Positions 21,640 to 33,674 of a DNA stretch of 64,000 bases are shown here, one piece after another. Every line of letters starts with the position of its first letter. Positions within the stretch are counted from its first letter, which is position 1. The notes under the pieces are model-generated. The model had not been told where the DNA came from. It searched no databases and saw nothing but the letters and a program-made list of their open reading frames with translations. The position numbers and the translations under genes were made by a program. Source of the stretch: Yponomeuta sedellus (lineage: Eukaryota; Arthropoda; Insecta; Lepidoptera; Yponomeutidae); contig OW203727.1 of assembly GCA_934045075.1 (NCBI GenBank), positions 12,253,501 through 12,317,500 on the forward strand. The letters are read 5' to 3'.

Positions 21640-24600
21640 TAATGTTATGCACTTGCTTATTGCTTCGTTCTCCTCGATGTTATCACAGAGTAAGGAATAA
21701 GTTAGCAATGTAAAACAGCGGCGCTCAATATCGTTGAATGTCGAAGAGTATCCGAGGCACCGACAGCTAGCACCACGAGAATATCTCTCCAGAAAATCAA
21801 CTCAATAGGTGCAGATAACTTGTATTAACAGTTCGATACTAAGAAAAAAAATTGAGCTCTGTTGTATTTCTTAAATATTGGAGATGTACATACATAGTTA
21901 TTTATTAAACGGGGCCTAAGGTAATTACCCTAATTCTCAAATTTCGGCAGCGTTGCATTTGCCGTGGAAGACCACGAGGGTATTACTCTGGAGGTACCCA
22001 AGAGGGTAGTACTCTGGTTGTAACAGCCTGTCATTTCAGTAGGTATCATTTGTTTAAAAGACTGACTTATCTACGTCAACTAGAGCAATATTTTTCAATG
22101 GCTTATTAAATTGAAGACACAAGAAAAAGATAATCACTTTAAAAACGCGAGAATAAGACTGAAATAAAAAAATGTTTACTAGCCTTTTGACGATTTACAA
22201 AGAGGGGAGAAATATCAAAATGGAAGCGTTATACGCTTGAGCCAGAGACTTTTGGGTTTTCCGTCGCGTGGCGATTAGTTAGTGGCGAAAGTTTTCTAGA
22301 TAAATGTTATAGTCTTTATGCACAAGGTATCCTTTCATTTCATCAAATTCTGCTTCTGAAGCTAAGGTACTGTTTGTTATTATCGTCTTATTACAAAACG
22401 TCGTATGTCAAAAAAACATTATTTTCGTTTTTTCATCAAAACTGAAGAACATCTCGATTCTGGACGCAAGTGTAAGAAATTATAATCTCTGCCTGAGTAG
22501 GTAAGGATTGTGATGTCTTGCTAAATTGTAATTTTTAAATTTTTCGTGCGAATTTGGTGAAAATACGTTGATATTTTTTTGACATGGGACATTTTGCAAT
22601 ATGAACGACGATATTTCACATTAAATCGATAACATTTCTTTGTCTTTACTTGGGAGTTGTTTGTGTATGTTGGAGAACATTTCTTTTGTCAGCAAAGTTA
22701 AGCAATCGTTTTTTCAAACCCATTGATGGTGTGAGTTCTTCACACACTTATCCAGCATTCAATTATAGTAAACTTTTAAAGTGGTCAAACTCTGTGATGT
22801 TACATGTTGTATTATGTGTACCTATTTACAGAAGTACCTTCGAATCGTAAATACAGTAAATGCTTAGTTAACTTTCTATAGTAAATATTTTGTGCCAGCA
22901 GCACCCCGCTACAAGCCCTGTGTCGCACTTAATGGAATCGTGTCGTCTGCTGCAACAAGGCCCTAGATTAACTTACATTATTAAAGGACCCATAATTAAC
23001 GAAAACGTTGCTTTGTCTACTTGATGTGACAATATTTAAGCACGGGAAAGTATGCCGTGCTCTCTATGTTTGTTTCATAAATTGCCGTCCACCCACAATA
23101 TAATAAATATTTGATTGACTTTGAATAAACAGCGTCTCTCCCTATTTATTTAAATTGAGTGTGCTATTTATAAACTGCCAAATTCAAGTCTGTCTGGCAT
23201 TGGTGCTTACAAAACGGGGAACAACCAGTACAGAGCCGTCGATGTAAATGACCTCACACCGGTTATCTCATCCTGCAAATTCACTTTAGCTAGGCCATAA
23301 AAATGATACATTAGGGTACTTTCAGGCCCCGCAGTGCCTCGAGGCTTACGGGATGCGGTCCTCGGAATGTGCCCTCCATAAACGTAATCACGCTCATCAG
23401 CTGTCTCCTATATTAATAGGGCGCCATGTATGTTGACGATACGTGATGTTGTATCGCTGAGCGGTCGAATCACGTCACTTTTGCCGTAGTGATTGGACGT
23501 AATTTATTTTATTTATGAGACTGAAGTTCATGGGTGAGCTTAAACTGTCAAAACAAAATCGTTTACCATCGAGTGAAGCTCGGGTAATAAGGGCGTCTGG
23601 CCGGTTATTGAATTCGAATTTGGGTCTCGATTCTCGGGTTCAATTGATTCCCTCGTTTGACATTAAACGGTAATTACTATTGAATATGGAATACAAGCTG
23701 AGACTGATTGAGCGTGTGATTAGGACCAGTGATACAAAAAACATTTTCTGCTAAAGGTGAACCGTGACAATACGCCTAAATGCCCATTCCAATTCGGTTT
23801 TTAATTAATAAAACGAAGTTTGAAGTAATTGAGTTTTCCTAAAAAGGTAAAATCAAGTATACTAAGCTCAAAGCAGACTAACTTTATTTTACTTTTGGTT
23901 GTCGGTGTCACAAGTTAGCGCGCTAGTGTGCGTAGGGTCGGAAAACTTTCCCCGCGTTTTACCCTCCCATCCTATCTATTTTTCTTAGACAAAAAAATCA
24001 CAGTAAACTCTCTTGGAAATTGAGCTTCTCGTACAACATATTATCCCTATAAATTCACCTGACGGGGCCAATATTTTAGACGTTTTCACCGCCCTGACCT
24101 TTTTTAATAAATCCCTGTACGTGAACGGAATGTCTATTGCCCTCGTAATGTTGTGACTAGCACAACACACGACAAATACATAAATCTATTAGCTCACATC
24201 TCCGGGCGTAACGTTGCTATTGCTAACTTTTGCAATCCTTTCTATGAAGGGAATAATTTTTCATCGTATCTGCAATAACAGCTGTGCCCGCGGCATGTTT
24301 CCCATGAAATATTATTTGCGTTAATTTAATATTTAATTCCTCGTTGGATAACAGTCAAATAGTAGAGCATATGCACATCGCATTTAAGATTTTTTTACAA
24401 TAAAATTTCAAAACGGCAATCATTTTTTCTGTTTGTTATTATAAAACTCACAGCTCGATTCATATTTGCCGAATTTTGAAATATTAACACACGACATGAG
24501 GGCCGAGTTTCATAAATCTATAATTCAAAGTTTATTGGGACAAATCTATATACGTTCGTAGCCGAGTCTATGTACTTGTTAATCTATGGGTTAATCGACT

Positions 24601-24880
24601 TTGTACATCGAATTGTTATAGAACAATTAATTTATTGTAGCTCTATAAAACCCCCCGTTTAAACGGGACATTTGTCCTAAATGAACTAATGGAGCAAGGT
24701 CTTTTACTTTGAGTATTTAGTGAAAAGATTCGAAACATTATAAAGGCGCTGGCTTAGTTAGACTTGAGATTTTAGCAGTTAACGGTTTTTTATGTATATA
24801 CAATTTGTTGAGGTAATAGAGATAAGTGCAAGCGGTGTGATTTCACCGTTAGCGCGTCATATTGCTATTAGAAATTAATA
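21640..24880. other. Repeat-poor block, no gene recognised
   Basis: The longest stretch without any element that I can match. It is mostly A+T-rich, with local G+C-richer patches (22895-22975 and 23310-23420). No open frame exceeds about 66 codons, and I see no exon with convincing splice context. It may be intronic or intergenic single-copy DNA. Confidence 0.5.
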
Positions 24881-24894
24881 AACGTTCGTACTTG

Positions 24895-25110
24895 GAAAAC
24901 GATTAGAGATTCGAATCCACGGCATCCCGAATGTGGCCTGCGGTCCACCGCTGCGGTACCACCGCTGAGCTTAAACTAAAGTTGTAACCAAAACGCATTT
25001 TCAGTCTGATTCCTCTGGGAACACTCTGGCGTAACGGATGTCAGGGGCAAACGGGATGGAACCCGCTCCCTTGAGACGCCGGCCGCTTGTCCCAGCAGAG
25101 CCATTGAGTG
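24895..25110 (-). repeat. Possible tRNA-like SINE remnants
   Basis: The reverse strand shows 'ctcaatggctctgctgggac', then ctcaagggagcgggttccat ending cccg, a B-box-like motif. A second weak B-box-like word (ggattcgaatctc) lies near 24905. The remainder is too diverged to define ends. Confidence 0.3.
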
Positions 25111-25375
25111 ACCGATCACTCACAATCTTTGCTTACAAAAACTTCAGGCTTCGTTGGACATTCTGAAAGGCAGTTAACGTTATCGTCTACGTCTGACTTG
25201 GCCAAAATTGGAGCATGTTTATAATATTCAAGTCCTTGTCTTGAGTCTCAGACTACGACTAAGACTACGAAGACAAATAATTTTAGGTCTCGTTTTTCGC
25301 AGATTGTTTTCAGTGTTTACGGGATCATAGGGCGCTGCACTGGTAACCTTCAAACTTTAGAACGAGCGATTGATA

Positions 25376-25738
25376 AAGCGGTCGTGGCCTAGCCGAACTG
25401 ACTGACTGAAATCAATCACTTATTGGGTTAAGCAACAACAGGCGCGGGCAGGTGCAGGATGGGTGACCGTCCCGTGACTACCGCTAGTGGCATTTTTTCG
25501 AGAGTTTCCGTGATTCACAAGGCATAATAAGTCGTTGGTGCCGGCTGTCATGTAATGGCAAAACTTAAGCCGTGTCAGAGGTCGTATGGGCAGTTTCATA
25601 ACTCCTGACAGTAAGGCTCGCCACTGTCTTACAAACCTCCACCAACCCGGACTTGGCCCCCGTGGTGGAGTATGGCCTAATTTACTGCGTCGCAGAAAGA
25701 GACCCGTGCGCCAGCAGTGGGGACATAAAAACGTTGAT
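25376..25738 (+). mobile_element. SINE-5S copy, subfamily b, full length
   Basis: gcggtcgtggcctagccgaa, then attgggttaagcaacaacag, 'ggatgggtgaccgtcccgtg' (a very good 5S promoter-region match) and the end ggggacataaaaacgttgat. I see no clear target duplication. Confidence 0.85.
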
Positions 25739-26206
25739 ATGACAATAACGTGTAAAGTGCGATTATAAAAGTCGCAGAAGTCTCACAACACATGACATCG
25801 CCGTCGTTGAATCACGATAAGGAGGACATCATCAAAATCATAGAAAAAGTAATCTAAATAGCCTGTAAATAAATTGGAGTACGCTTTTGTTCAAGTCTGT
25901 AGCAATAAATATTTAAGATATTGTTCAGTGAAAATTAATTTTGTGTAGAGTTCGGCCGATTCAATCAATCTTGTGAAGTTTCTATAAAAAAACTCGAAGT
26001 AATCTCGGTAGATAGGTAAGTGTACATTTATATTAAAGTGAATATTTTGGTCATAAATAGCAAATTTTCTTTTTTATTTACAAAACAGTTTCCTCTATGT
26101 ATCTACCTAGCTAATAAATTTGTAAAAAAGTGTTTTAATTTACTTTAATTTTTCGGCCGCCAGCGAGAAGTTACCGCAGCGCAAGAAACAATAGTGTAAT
26201 CGTTAT

Positions 26207-26236
26207 TAACCCTTGTAGGTCCCCACTGCTGTGTGT
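26207..26236 (-). mobile_element. SINE-5S, minimal 3' fragment
   Basis: 'attaacccttgtaggtcccc' then actgctg is the complement of the family's 3' terminus, about 30 bp long. Confidence 0.55.
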
Positions 26237-26529
26237 TATTTAAAAACGTACTGGTATTTTTCAATTTTTTCAATTTAAGTTTAAAGTTATTTATTTACTT
26301 ATTTATTATTATATATCACAATTGTAATTTATTTTGTTTCTTTTATTGTTAATTATTTTTAATTATAAAAAAATATGGATGTAATGTCTGAAATAAATTT
26401 ATTGAATTGAATTGAATTATTATTATAAAAAATCTCAAAACGCTTGGTGCGGATTGAAATGTGAGCCAGCCGTCTGGCTCATAGGCGCGTCTGACTTAAG
26501 TGTGCACATTTTGCATTATATAATAATAA

Positions 26530-27749
26530 CTAGGGGGCGAGCCCCCTGCGCGTTTACGCGCGCCAACCCCCAGCCGCTCCGAGCTGCGCTCTCCGCGGCG
26601 CTCGGCCTAGGGCCTCGCTAGACACTTATTGTAGTGAATTGTTGCATGCGAACATATATGGTCTCGGCCTTCGGCCTCGGCCTGGACGGAGCTCGGCCTT
26701 CGGCCTCGCCGCGGCGGGGTTCCTCGTGCCCGCTCCGCGGAGCTCGGCCTCCGGCCTCGCGAGTTTCTCTCTTTTTGCTCTTGCGCTGGTACTTGTGCGC
26801 CGTAACCTGAACGGTCTCGGCCTTCGGCCTCGGCCTGGACGGAGCTCGGCCTTCGGCCTCGCCGCGGCGAGGTTCCACGTGCCCGCTCCGCGGAGCTCGG
26901 CCTCCGGCCTCGCGAGTTTCTCTCTTTTTGCTCTTGCGCTGGTACTTGTGCACCGTAACCTGAACGGTCTCGGCCTTCGGCCTCGGCCTGGACGGAGCTC
27001 GGCCTTCGGCCTCGCCGCAGCGGGGTTTCTCGTGCCCGCTCCGCGGAGCTCGGCCTGCGGCCTCGCAAGTTTGTCCCTTTTTGTTCTTGCGCTGGTACTT
27101 GTGCGCCGTAACCTAAATGGTTCGGCCTTCGGCCTCGGTCTAAACGGAGCTCGGCCTTCGGCCTCGCCGCGGCCGAACTTTTTGTGCCCGCTTCGCGGAG
27201 CTCGGCCTTCGGCCTCGCAAGTTTGTCCCATTTCTCTGTTGAAAAGTCAATTTTAGTACTAAATCTCCATACAAAAATTTGTCATTTTCAATCATCAATA
27301 TCTCGGCCGCCATCTTGAAATTCCAAGATGTCGGATTTTTCTCATATACCTGGGTCCTTTGGCAACGCGATGCCGTTTACGGCATATCTCCAGCATATGC
27401 CCAGTTGGCTGCCGACTTTTTTGCGCAAAGGTCGATTTTTCGGTCGGCTATATCTGCGCCGCCATTTTGAATTTCGAACAACCAAAATTTTTTTTTCTAT
27501 CGGATCACTATATCCCCATTCTATCAAAATTTCATCGAAATCGGCCGGTAAACGACAGAGTTAGCACCTTCACGTAGTGGAACGCGTTCGAAATTCAAAA
27601 ATCGGCTCCATAGGATGGCCGTATATCGTACATTCCCTACAACTTTGTCATACATCATTTTCGTCCAACTCGTGCCATTTCCGAGAAAACGTATTATGTT
27701 AGATCAGTGAGTATATCGGATTGTAGCTTTATATATATATATAATATAA
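26530..27749 (-). mobile_element. Helitron-like element, tandem copy A
   Basis: Read on the minus strand, the element ends with a hairpin (gggggctcgccccc) directly followed by CTAG and a T. This fits a Helitron 3' terminus. The other end is A+T-rich (ttatatatatataaagctac). The 1,220-bp unit contains four 153-bp minisatellite units and a ~500-bp moderately A+T-rich part (e.g. 'ggccgccatcttgaaattcc'). No Rep/helicase coding is present, so it would be non-autonomous. The superfamily call is an inference from the termini. Confidence 0.55.
26661..27225. repeat. Minisatellite, 153 bp x 4 (in copy A)
   Basis: Unit starts are at 26661, 26814, 26967 and 27120, exactly 153 bp apart. Units are built from palindromic 'cggccttcggcctcgg' words plus a spacer ending 'cgctggtacttgtgc'. 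Because 153 = 3 x 51, all frames stay in register, which explains open frames of up to 205 codons on the plus strand and 201 on the minus strand. Confidence 0.95.
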
Positions 27750-28979
27750 CTAGGGGGCGAGCCCCCTGCACGCTTACGCGCGCCAACCCCCAGCCGCTCC
27801 GAGCTCCGCTCTCCGCGGCGCTCGGCCTAGGGCCTCGCTAGACACTTATTGTAGTGAATTGTTGCATGGGAACATGTATGGTCTCGGCCTTCGGCCTCGG
27901 CCTGGACGGAGCTCGGCCTTCGGCCTCGCCGCGGCGGGGTTCCTCGTGCCCGCTCCGCGGAGCTCGGCCTCCGGCCTCGCAAGTTTGTCCCTCTTTGCTC
28001 TTGCGCTGGTACTTATGCACCGTAAATTGAACGGTCTCGGCCTTTGGCCTCGGCCTGGACGGAGCTCGGCCTTCGGCCTCGCCGCGGCGGGGTTCCTCGT
28101 GCCCGCTTCGCGGAGCTCGGCCTCCGGCCTCGCAAGTTTGTCCCATTTTGCTTTTGCGCTGGTACTTGTGCGCCGTAACCTGAATGGTCTCGGCCTTCGG
28201 CCTCGGCCTAAACGGAGCTCGGCCTTCGGCCTCGCCGCGGCGGAGTTCCTCGTGCCCGCTCCGCGGATCTCAGTATCCGGCCTCGCAAGTTTGTCCCTTT
28301 TTGCTTTTGCGCTGGTACTTGTGCGCTATAACCTGAATCGTCTCGGCCTTCGGCCTCGGCCTAAACGGAGCTCGGCCTTCGGCCTCGCCGCGGCAGAACT
28401 TTTTGTGCCCGCTTCGCGGAGCTCGGCCTCCGGCCTCGCAAGTTTGTCCCATTTCTCTGTTGAAAAGTCAATTTTAGTACTAAATCTCCATACAAAAATT
28501 TGTCATTTTCAATCATCAATATCTCGGCCGCCATCTTGAAATTCCAAGATGTCGGATTTTTCTCATATACCTGGGTCCTTTGGCAACGCGATGCCGTTTA
28601 CGGCATATCTCCAGCATATGCCCAGTTGGCTGCCGACTTTTTTGCGCAAAGGTCGATTTTTCGGTCGGCTATATCTGCGCCGCCATTTTGAATTTCGAAC
28701 AACCAAAATTTTTTTTTTCTATCGGATCACTATATCCCCATTCTATCAAAATTTCATCGAAATCGGCCGGTAAACGACAGAGTTAGCACCTTCACGTAGT
28801 GGAACGCGTTCGAAATTCAAAAATCGGCTCCATAGGATGGCCGTATATCGTACATTCCCTACAACTTTGTCATACATCATTTTCGTCCAACTCGTGCCAT
28901 TTCCGAGAAAACGTATTATGTTAGATCAGTGAGTATATCGGATTGTAGCTTTATATATATATAATATAAAATAATATAA
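27750..28979 (-). mobile_element. Helitron-like element, tandem copy B
   Basis: Directly abuts copies A and C with the same ctagggggcgagccccctg start. Its right part is almost identical to that of A, and its left part is almost identical to that of C. This mosaic similarity is expected from unequal exchange or rolling-circle concatemer formation. Minisatellite unit starts: 27881, 28034, 28187 and 28340. Confidence 0.55.
27881..28445. repeat. Minisatellite, 153 bp x 4 (in copy B)
   Basis: Same unit and spacing as in copy A, with base changes between units. A 226-codon plus-strand frame (27859-28539) crosses it. It reads GLGLRPRPGRSSAFGLAAAG repeatedly and is low complexity. Confidence 0.95.
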
Positions 28980-30219
28980 CTAGGGGGCGAGCCCCCTGCG
29001 CGCTTACGCGCGCCAACCCCCAGCCGCTCCGAGCTCCGCTCTCCGCGGCGCTCGGCCTAGGGCCTCGCTAGACACTTATTGTAGTGAATTGTTGCATGGG
29101 AACATGTATGGTCTCGGCCTTCGGCCTCGGCCTGGACGGAGCTCGGCCTTCGGCCTCGCCGCGGCGGGGTTCCTCGTGCCCGCTCCGCGGAGCTCGGCCT
29201 CCGGCCTCGCAAGTTTGTCCCTCTTTGCTCTTGCGCTGGTACTTATGCACCGTAAATTGAACGGTCTCGGCCTTTGGCCTCGGCCTGGACGGAGCTCGGC
29301 CTTCGGCCTCGCCGCGGCGGGGTTCCTCGTGCCCGCTTCGCGGAGCTCGGCCTCCGGCCTCGCAAGTTTGTCCCATTTTGCTTTTGCGCTGGTACTTGTG
29401 CGCCGTAACCTGAATGGTCTCGGCCTTCGGCCTCGGCCTAAACGGAGCTCGGCCTTCGGCCTCGCTGCGGCGGAGTTCCTCGTGCCCGCTCCGCGGATCT
29501 CGGTATCCGGCCTCGCAAGTTTGTCCCTTTTTGCTTTTGCGCTGGTACTTGTGCGCTATAACCTGAATCGTCTCGGCCTTCGGCCTCGGCCTAAACGGAG
29601 CTCGGCCTTCGGCCTCGCCGCGGCAGAACTTTTTGTGCCCGCTTCGCGGAGCTCGGCCTCCGGCCTCGCAAGTTTGTCCCATTTCTCTGTTGAAAAGTCA
29701 ATTTTAGTACTAAATCTCCATACAAACATTTGTCATTTTCAATCATCAATATCTCGGCCGCCATCTTGAAATTACAAGATGTCGGATTTTTCTCATATAC
29801 CTGGGTCCTTTGGCAACGCGATGCCGTTTACGGCATATCTCCAGCATATGCCCAGTTGGCTGCCGACTTTTTTGCGCAAAGGTCGATTTTTCGGTCGGCT
29901 ATATCTGCGCCGCCATTTTGAATTTCGAACAACCAAAATTTTTTTTTTCAATCGGATCACCATTAAACCATTCTATCAAAATTTCATCCAAATCGGTCGG
30001 TAAACTACAGAGTTAGCACCTTCGCGTAGTGGAACGCGTTCGAAATTCAAAAATCGGCTTCATAGGATGGCTGTAATTCATACATTTCCTACAAATTTTT
30101 CATATATCATTTTCGTCCAAATCTTACCGTTTCCGAGAAAACGTATGGATGAATAGATCAGTGAGTATACCGGATTGTAGCTTTATATATATATTGTAGC
30201 TTTATATATATATATATAA
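28980..30219 (-). mobile_element. Helitron-like element, tandem copy C
   Basis: Third head-to-tail copy, 1,240 bp. The left two-thirds match B nearly base for base. From about 29945 the right end differs from A and B at many positions (e.g. 'caccattaaaccattctatc' instead of 'cactatatccccattctatc'). This terminal portion was therefore not homogenised. Another CTAG-type border follows at 30220. Confidence 0.55.
29111..29675. repeat. Minisatellite, 153 bp x 4 (in copy C)
   Basis: Unit starts are at 29111, 29264, 29417 and 29570. Open frames of 226 codons (plus) and 204 codons (minus; repeating CEAGGRAPRSGHEEPRRGEA) are by-products of the 51-codon period. They lack Kozak, splice or domain evidence for a real protein. 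Confidence 0.95.
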
Positions 30220-30780
30220 CTAGTGCGAGCATAGCCGTGGTGATGCAACTGGCCCGTACTCTGGGCATGAGTTATGCGCAAAAATATTTCTGGTAACACA
30301 CTGCTAGATCAACGAGACAGCTAAATACTCTGGAGAGTATGATTATCTAATACGTAAGAATATCTATAAGTATTTTTTAGCTTCTATTGTGTCTCTGCTG
30401 GCTGAAGGCCTGTCCTTCTTTCCATATCTCCCTGACCCCAGCCATCTCTAGGGGTCAGTTGCCTCGAGGTAAGCCAGTTGCCAAGCTGGTCTAAGTTGGT
30501 AACCCATTCAGATGAACCTCTACAGATGGAGCTATGCTCTGAGTCCGAACTGATTCGTACATGGATGACTATCAAACCCCAGCCATCTCGAAAGTATTTA
30601 AGTCGTTCCGCCATCGTCGCCTAGGTCAGAGACGTCGGTGTCCATTTCGTCGATCCCTGGAATTTCGGAATATCTATATGTGTAATATTAATATATTTTA
30701 AGTTAAAGTGTCCTCTTACGGTAACAGTCTTTGTGTTTGATACATTACATTGACATGTGATACTATTATTATGAATAAAG
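30220..30780. other. No recognisable gene; possible second CTAG-ended element
   Basis: Begins ctagtgcgagcatagccgtg right at the end of the tandem block. That could be the 3' border of another Helitron-like element in reverse orientation. The rest shows no matched repeat. Confidence 0.3.
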
Positions 30781-30794
30781 TAATCTAATCTGAT

Positions 30795-30852
30795 ATCAAC
30801 TCTTGTATGTCCCCACTGCTGAGGCACGCGTCTCTTCCTGCATCGCAGGAAT
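30795..30852 (-). mobile_element. SINE-5S, 5'-truncated copy
   Basis: atcaactcttgtatgtcccc then actgctgaggcacgcgtctc, the complement of the family's last ~55 bp. Confidence 0.75.
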
Positions 30853-31831
30853 TCATCTGCATGTGTTGGTTGTTTTGAATCATTACATATTTAGAATAAA
30901 TACAAAAAAGCTACGAAAACTTGCTCAACCCATCATCGTTTTCCAACTTCACGGCCGGAAAAAAGAAACAAATCCGACAGTCTGAAGTGGCGTTGGATGT
31001 GTCCTGGACGTGGCTGGACGTAGGTCAATCCTACCGCCCGCTGCGTAAGGATGATTAATCGTCGCGGGGTGGCCGCTCCCGGGAAATAACTATTTCTCAT
31101 CTTTTCAAAAGTTGTCCGAGCAAAAATGCCACGTCCAGTCGTGTTGTAGCAACGTACTCGTGACTGGCTCGCAGATCGCAGAATGCTTATTTGGCTGGTT
31201 CCCGTCTAACTCCGAGATAACGATGGCAACTGCAAAGGGAACATTGTACAAGCGTCTGAAGTTTCAAATATATCTGTGCTTCGTACCTACAGCCACTCAC
31301 AAAGTCTGCAACACGTTTAGGGTTCAACAAAAATCGTTTTCAGATTAAAATTACATAATTACATAAACTAACGCCTGAATTGCGGAGGGGCGTTGATTGG
31401 TAGTGACATATTGATTCTTTACAAAGAATGACGCAAATATTCCAAGTTTGAATAGCCTGATTATTTCATTGGGCGTTGAACGAAACGTGCATAATTGCAT
31501 ATTGTTGCGGCAGCCCAGCGCGACAGTATTCTCATATAAAGAAGTTTGTTTAATTTACAGACGACCGAGACTAATAAGGTCTTGGCTAATACATTTACTT
31601 GGCTAATACGTTTAGACGACTCAAATCTCTTTGTTTATTTGAGTATGCACTACGACCACTCACGAGTTACATATTTTAATAGTAGAACCAAAACAAACAA
31701 AACCGGGTAAGTGCGACCAGTTCTTGCGTCCTCGGATTCGGAACAAACGATTACACACTTTGCAGTTGAGAAGGATCTACTAAGATTAAAAAAAAACTTT
31801 GGCATTTACATCTGCGTAATGAGTTGGTTTA

Positions 31832-31988
31832 TACAACGACCAGTGGCACTTTCACTCAACACTTGATGGGAGTTTAGCCAACTCCATCTAAAAAAAATGT
31901 CTCACGCACTGCAGCGTCCAAGTGGTACCTTACCACTTGGACGCTGCAGTGCGTGAGACATTTTTTTTTAGATGGAGTTGGCTAAACT
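31832..31988. mobile_element. Near-perfect palindrome, family F foldback
   Basis: Arms 31871-31927 and 31931-31988 (about 57 bp) pair with a single length difference in an A/T run and a 3-base loop (cct). The innermost arm reads 'gcagcgtccaagtggta'. Adjacent 31832-31870 (gtttatacaacgaccagtgg) aligns with 12043-12062, tying it to family F. Confidence 0.85.
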
Positions 31989-32404
31989 ACAATTACAGCT
32001 TAGTCGACCCAGCCCACAGGAAAGACAATACTTCACTTGTCGCGATCATGATTGAAGAATGCAAAGGAATTTACGAAGAAGAATGCTTTTTTACATTTAT
32101 TGTAATATAATAGCAAAACACAAATAAGACAGTGACTAGAGTGTAGTACACAGACACTTAAAATTGATAGAGGCTGTGAATTGAATTACAACATGAATTC
32201 AGAAGCAGTGTCGGTTTCTATCCCTTAACTAGGCAAAACCTGTAGCTTATGGAAAGTGTTCGATATAAGTTAGAAGTCATTATGATACATAGTGGTACAA
32301 ATACAGTAGCGAACATTAAATCCCATCTACGACTTAAAACATTGAAGAGAAATAACACAAATTACTAAGGAAGAAAAATAAACAATTTTAAAAAGCTGCT
32401 TAGC

Positions 32405-32570
32405 ATGTACATACATACATAACCTCACGCCTATATCCCAGAGGGGTAGGCAGAGATCAGGTACTGCCACTTGGCATGATCCTGACAGATCGCCTTCGCT
32501 TTATCAACGTTCATAAGTCGTTGCATGCACGCACGCCGGTTCCGAGTACTTTTCATCTTTCCTTTTTTTT
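32405..32570 (-). mobile_element. RTE-type LINE 3' end with short (CATA) tail
   Basis: gtacatacatacataacctc, then 'tatcccagaggggtaggcag', 'cctgacagatcgccttcgct' and 'gcacgcacgccggttccgag'. Same 3' UTR as at 35642-35875 and 49617-49960. Confidence 0.7.
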
Positions 32571-32611
32571 TTTGGCTTAGCATATTACAGTAGAATGTAT
32601 TTAAGTGATGA

Positions 32612-32708
32612 AGGGACTTGGCCCCCGCGGTGGAGTATTGCCTAACCTCCCTGCGACGCAGGAAGAGACCCTTGCTCCAGCAGTGGGGACATACAAGGGT
32701 TGATATCG
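32612..32708 (+). mobile_element. SINE-5S, 5'-truncated copy
   Basis: Starts at 'gggacttggcccccgcggtg' and ends acaagggttgatatcg. The flanks aagtgatga / aagtggtga (32603-32611, 32709-32717) form a probable target duplication with one mismatch. Confidence 0.8.
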
Positions 32709-33343
32709 AAGTGGTGACGTTCTAGACTGTCTCAATCTTATTAAGATTATTTTTGTTTTGTTTTCTGTAGTTTTGTATGATAAATGTACATAATATTATG
32801 TCTCTTATTGTTGATTAAATTGTGTTATTTTCAAATAGCTGGTAAGTTTGTAGCGATTTGGCATTAGTTGTGAGTCACATATCTAAATAAATAAACAAAT
32901 AACAATTATAGCTAAAATTAATCAGCTTCGACGTTTGACACAAAGCTAGATAGACAACAAAGTGATCTTATAAGGATTCCACCCTTCCTTTTGAAGTACT
33001 TAATCCCAAAAATAGTAAGAAATGCGTTTCTTGTGTGGGAATGCAATGTTTTTCATATTATCAATAAGCATTTCCAATCCAATATTAATCAAAGCCATAT
33101 AAAACCAGGAACGACTAACTCGAAGATTTACATCCATGCTCTCAATTTTGTTTGTCGCCTTCTGGAGCGTTTGCCTTCCAACGTTTGCTCGAAAGCTTAC
33201 GTCGTTTAGCCCAAATTATTACTCACTGTTGACATTCGGATCTGAACTGAGGAAGACCGAACAATAAGGAACAGAAGATGTTACGAACGAAGCATGGGTG
33301 GTATCTAGCTATTTCGCTTTTAGTGTTAATGAGGTAACCGTCT

Positions 33344-33632
33344 ATATTCTTTTTAATGCACTAACCCGTGCTAAGGACAATTTTAAACCTCTTTACAATA
33401 TTCTCTGTATTACTTACAGGCAGCGACATCTGGCTGAAGTAATTTGCATCACTTGCAGCCCCGTGTACCTACTTTGCAGTTAGGTTTTTACATCGGAATG
33501 ATATCGCTGTATCCACATGATTATATTATTTTTATTGCACTAACCCGTGCTAAGGACAATTTTAAAAACCTATTTAGATGCTAAAAATCCCGGCATGGGT
33601 GGAATTTTTAGCCTCTAAATAGGTTTTTAAAA
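33344..33632 (-). mobile_element. SINE-I copy 3 (foldback 5' end, no tRNA-like domain)
   Basis: The target duplication gaggtaaccgtct / gagataaccgtct (33331-33343, 33633-33645) is 13 bp with one mismatch. On the minus strand it opens with the inverted tail (ttaaaaacctatttagaggc ... atgccggga), then turns at once into the forward tail and body. The tRNA-like core is gone, so this copy could not use the usual internal promoter. A 26-bp-arm hairpin spans 33564-33631. Confidence 0.85.
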
Positions 33633-33674
33633 GAGATAACCGTCTGTTAGATACTGTTTGTATGAACTATCTGT

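Noticed and set aside
27859..28539. 226-codon open frame, and its relatives in the other two tandem copies and on the minus strand.
   Set aside because: The frames follow from a 153-bp (51-codon) G+C-rich period. They overlap on both strands, are low complexity and have no domain or transcript evidence.
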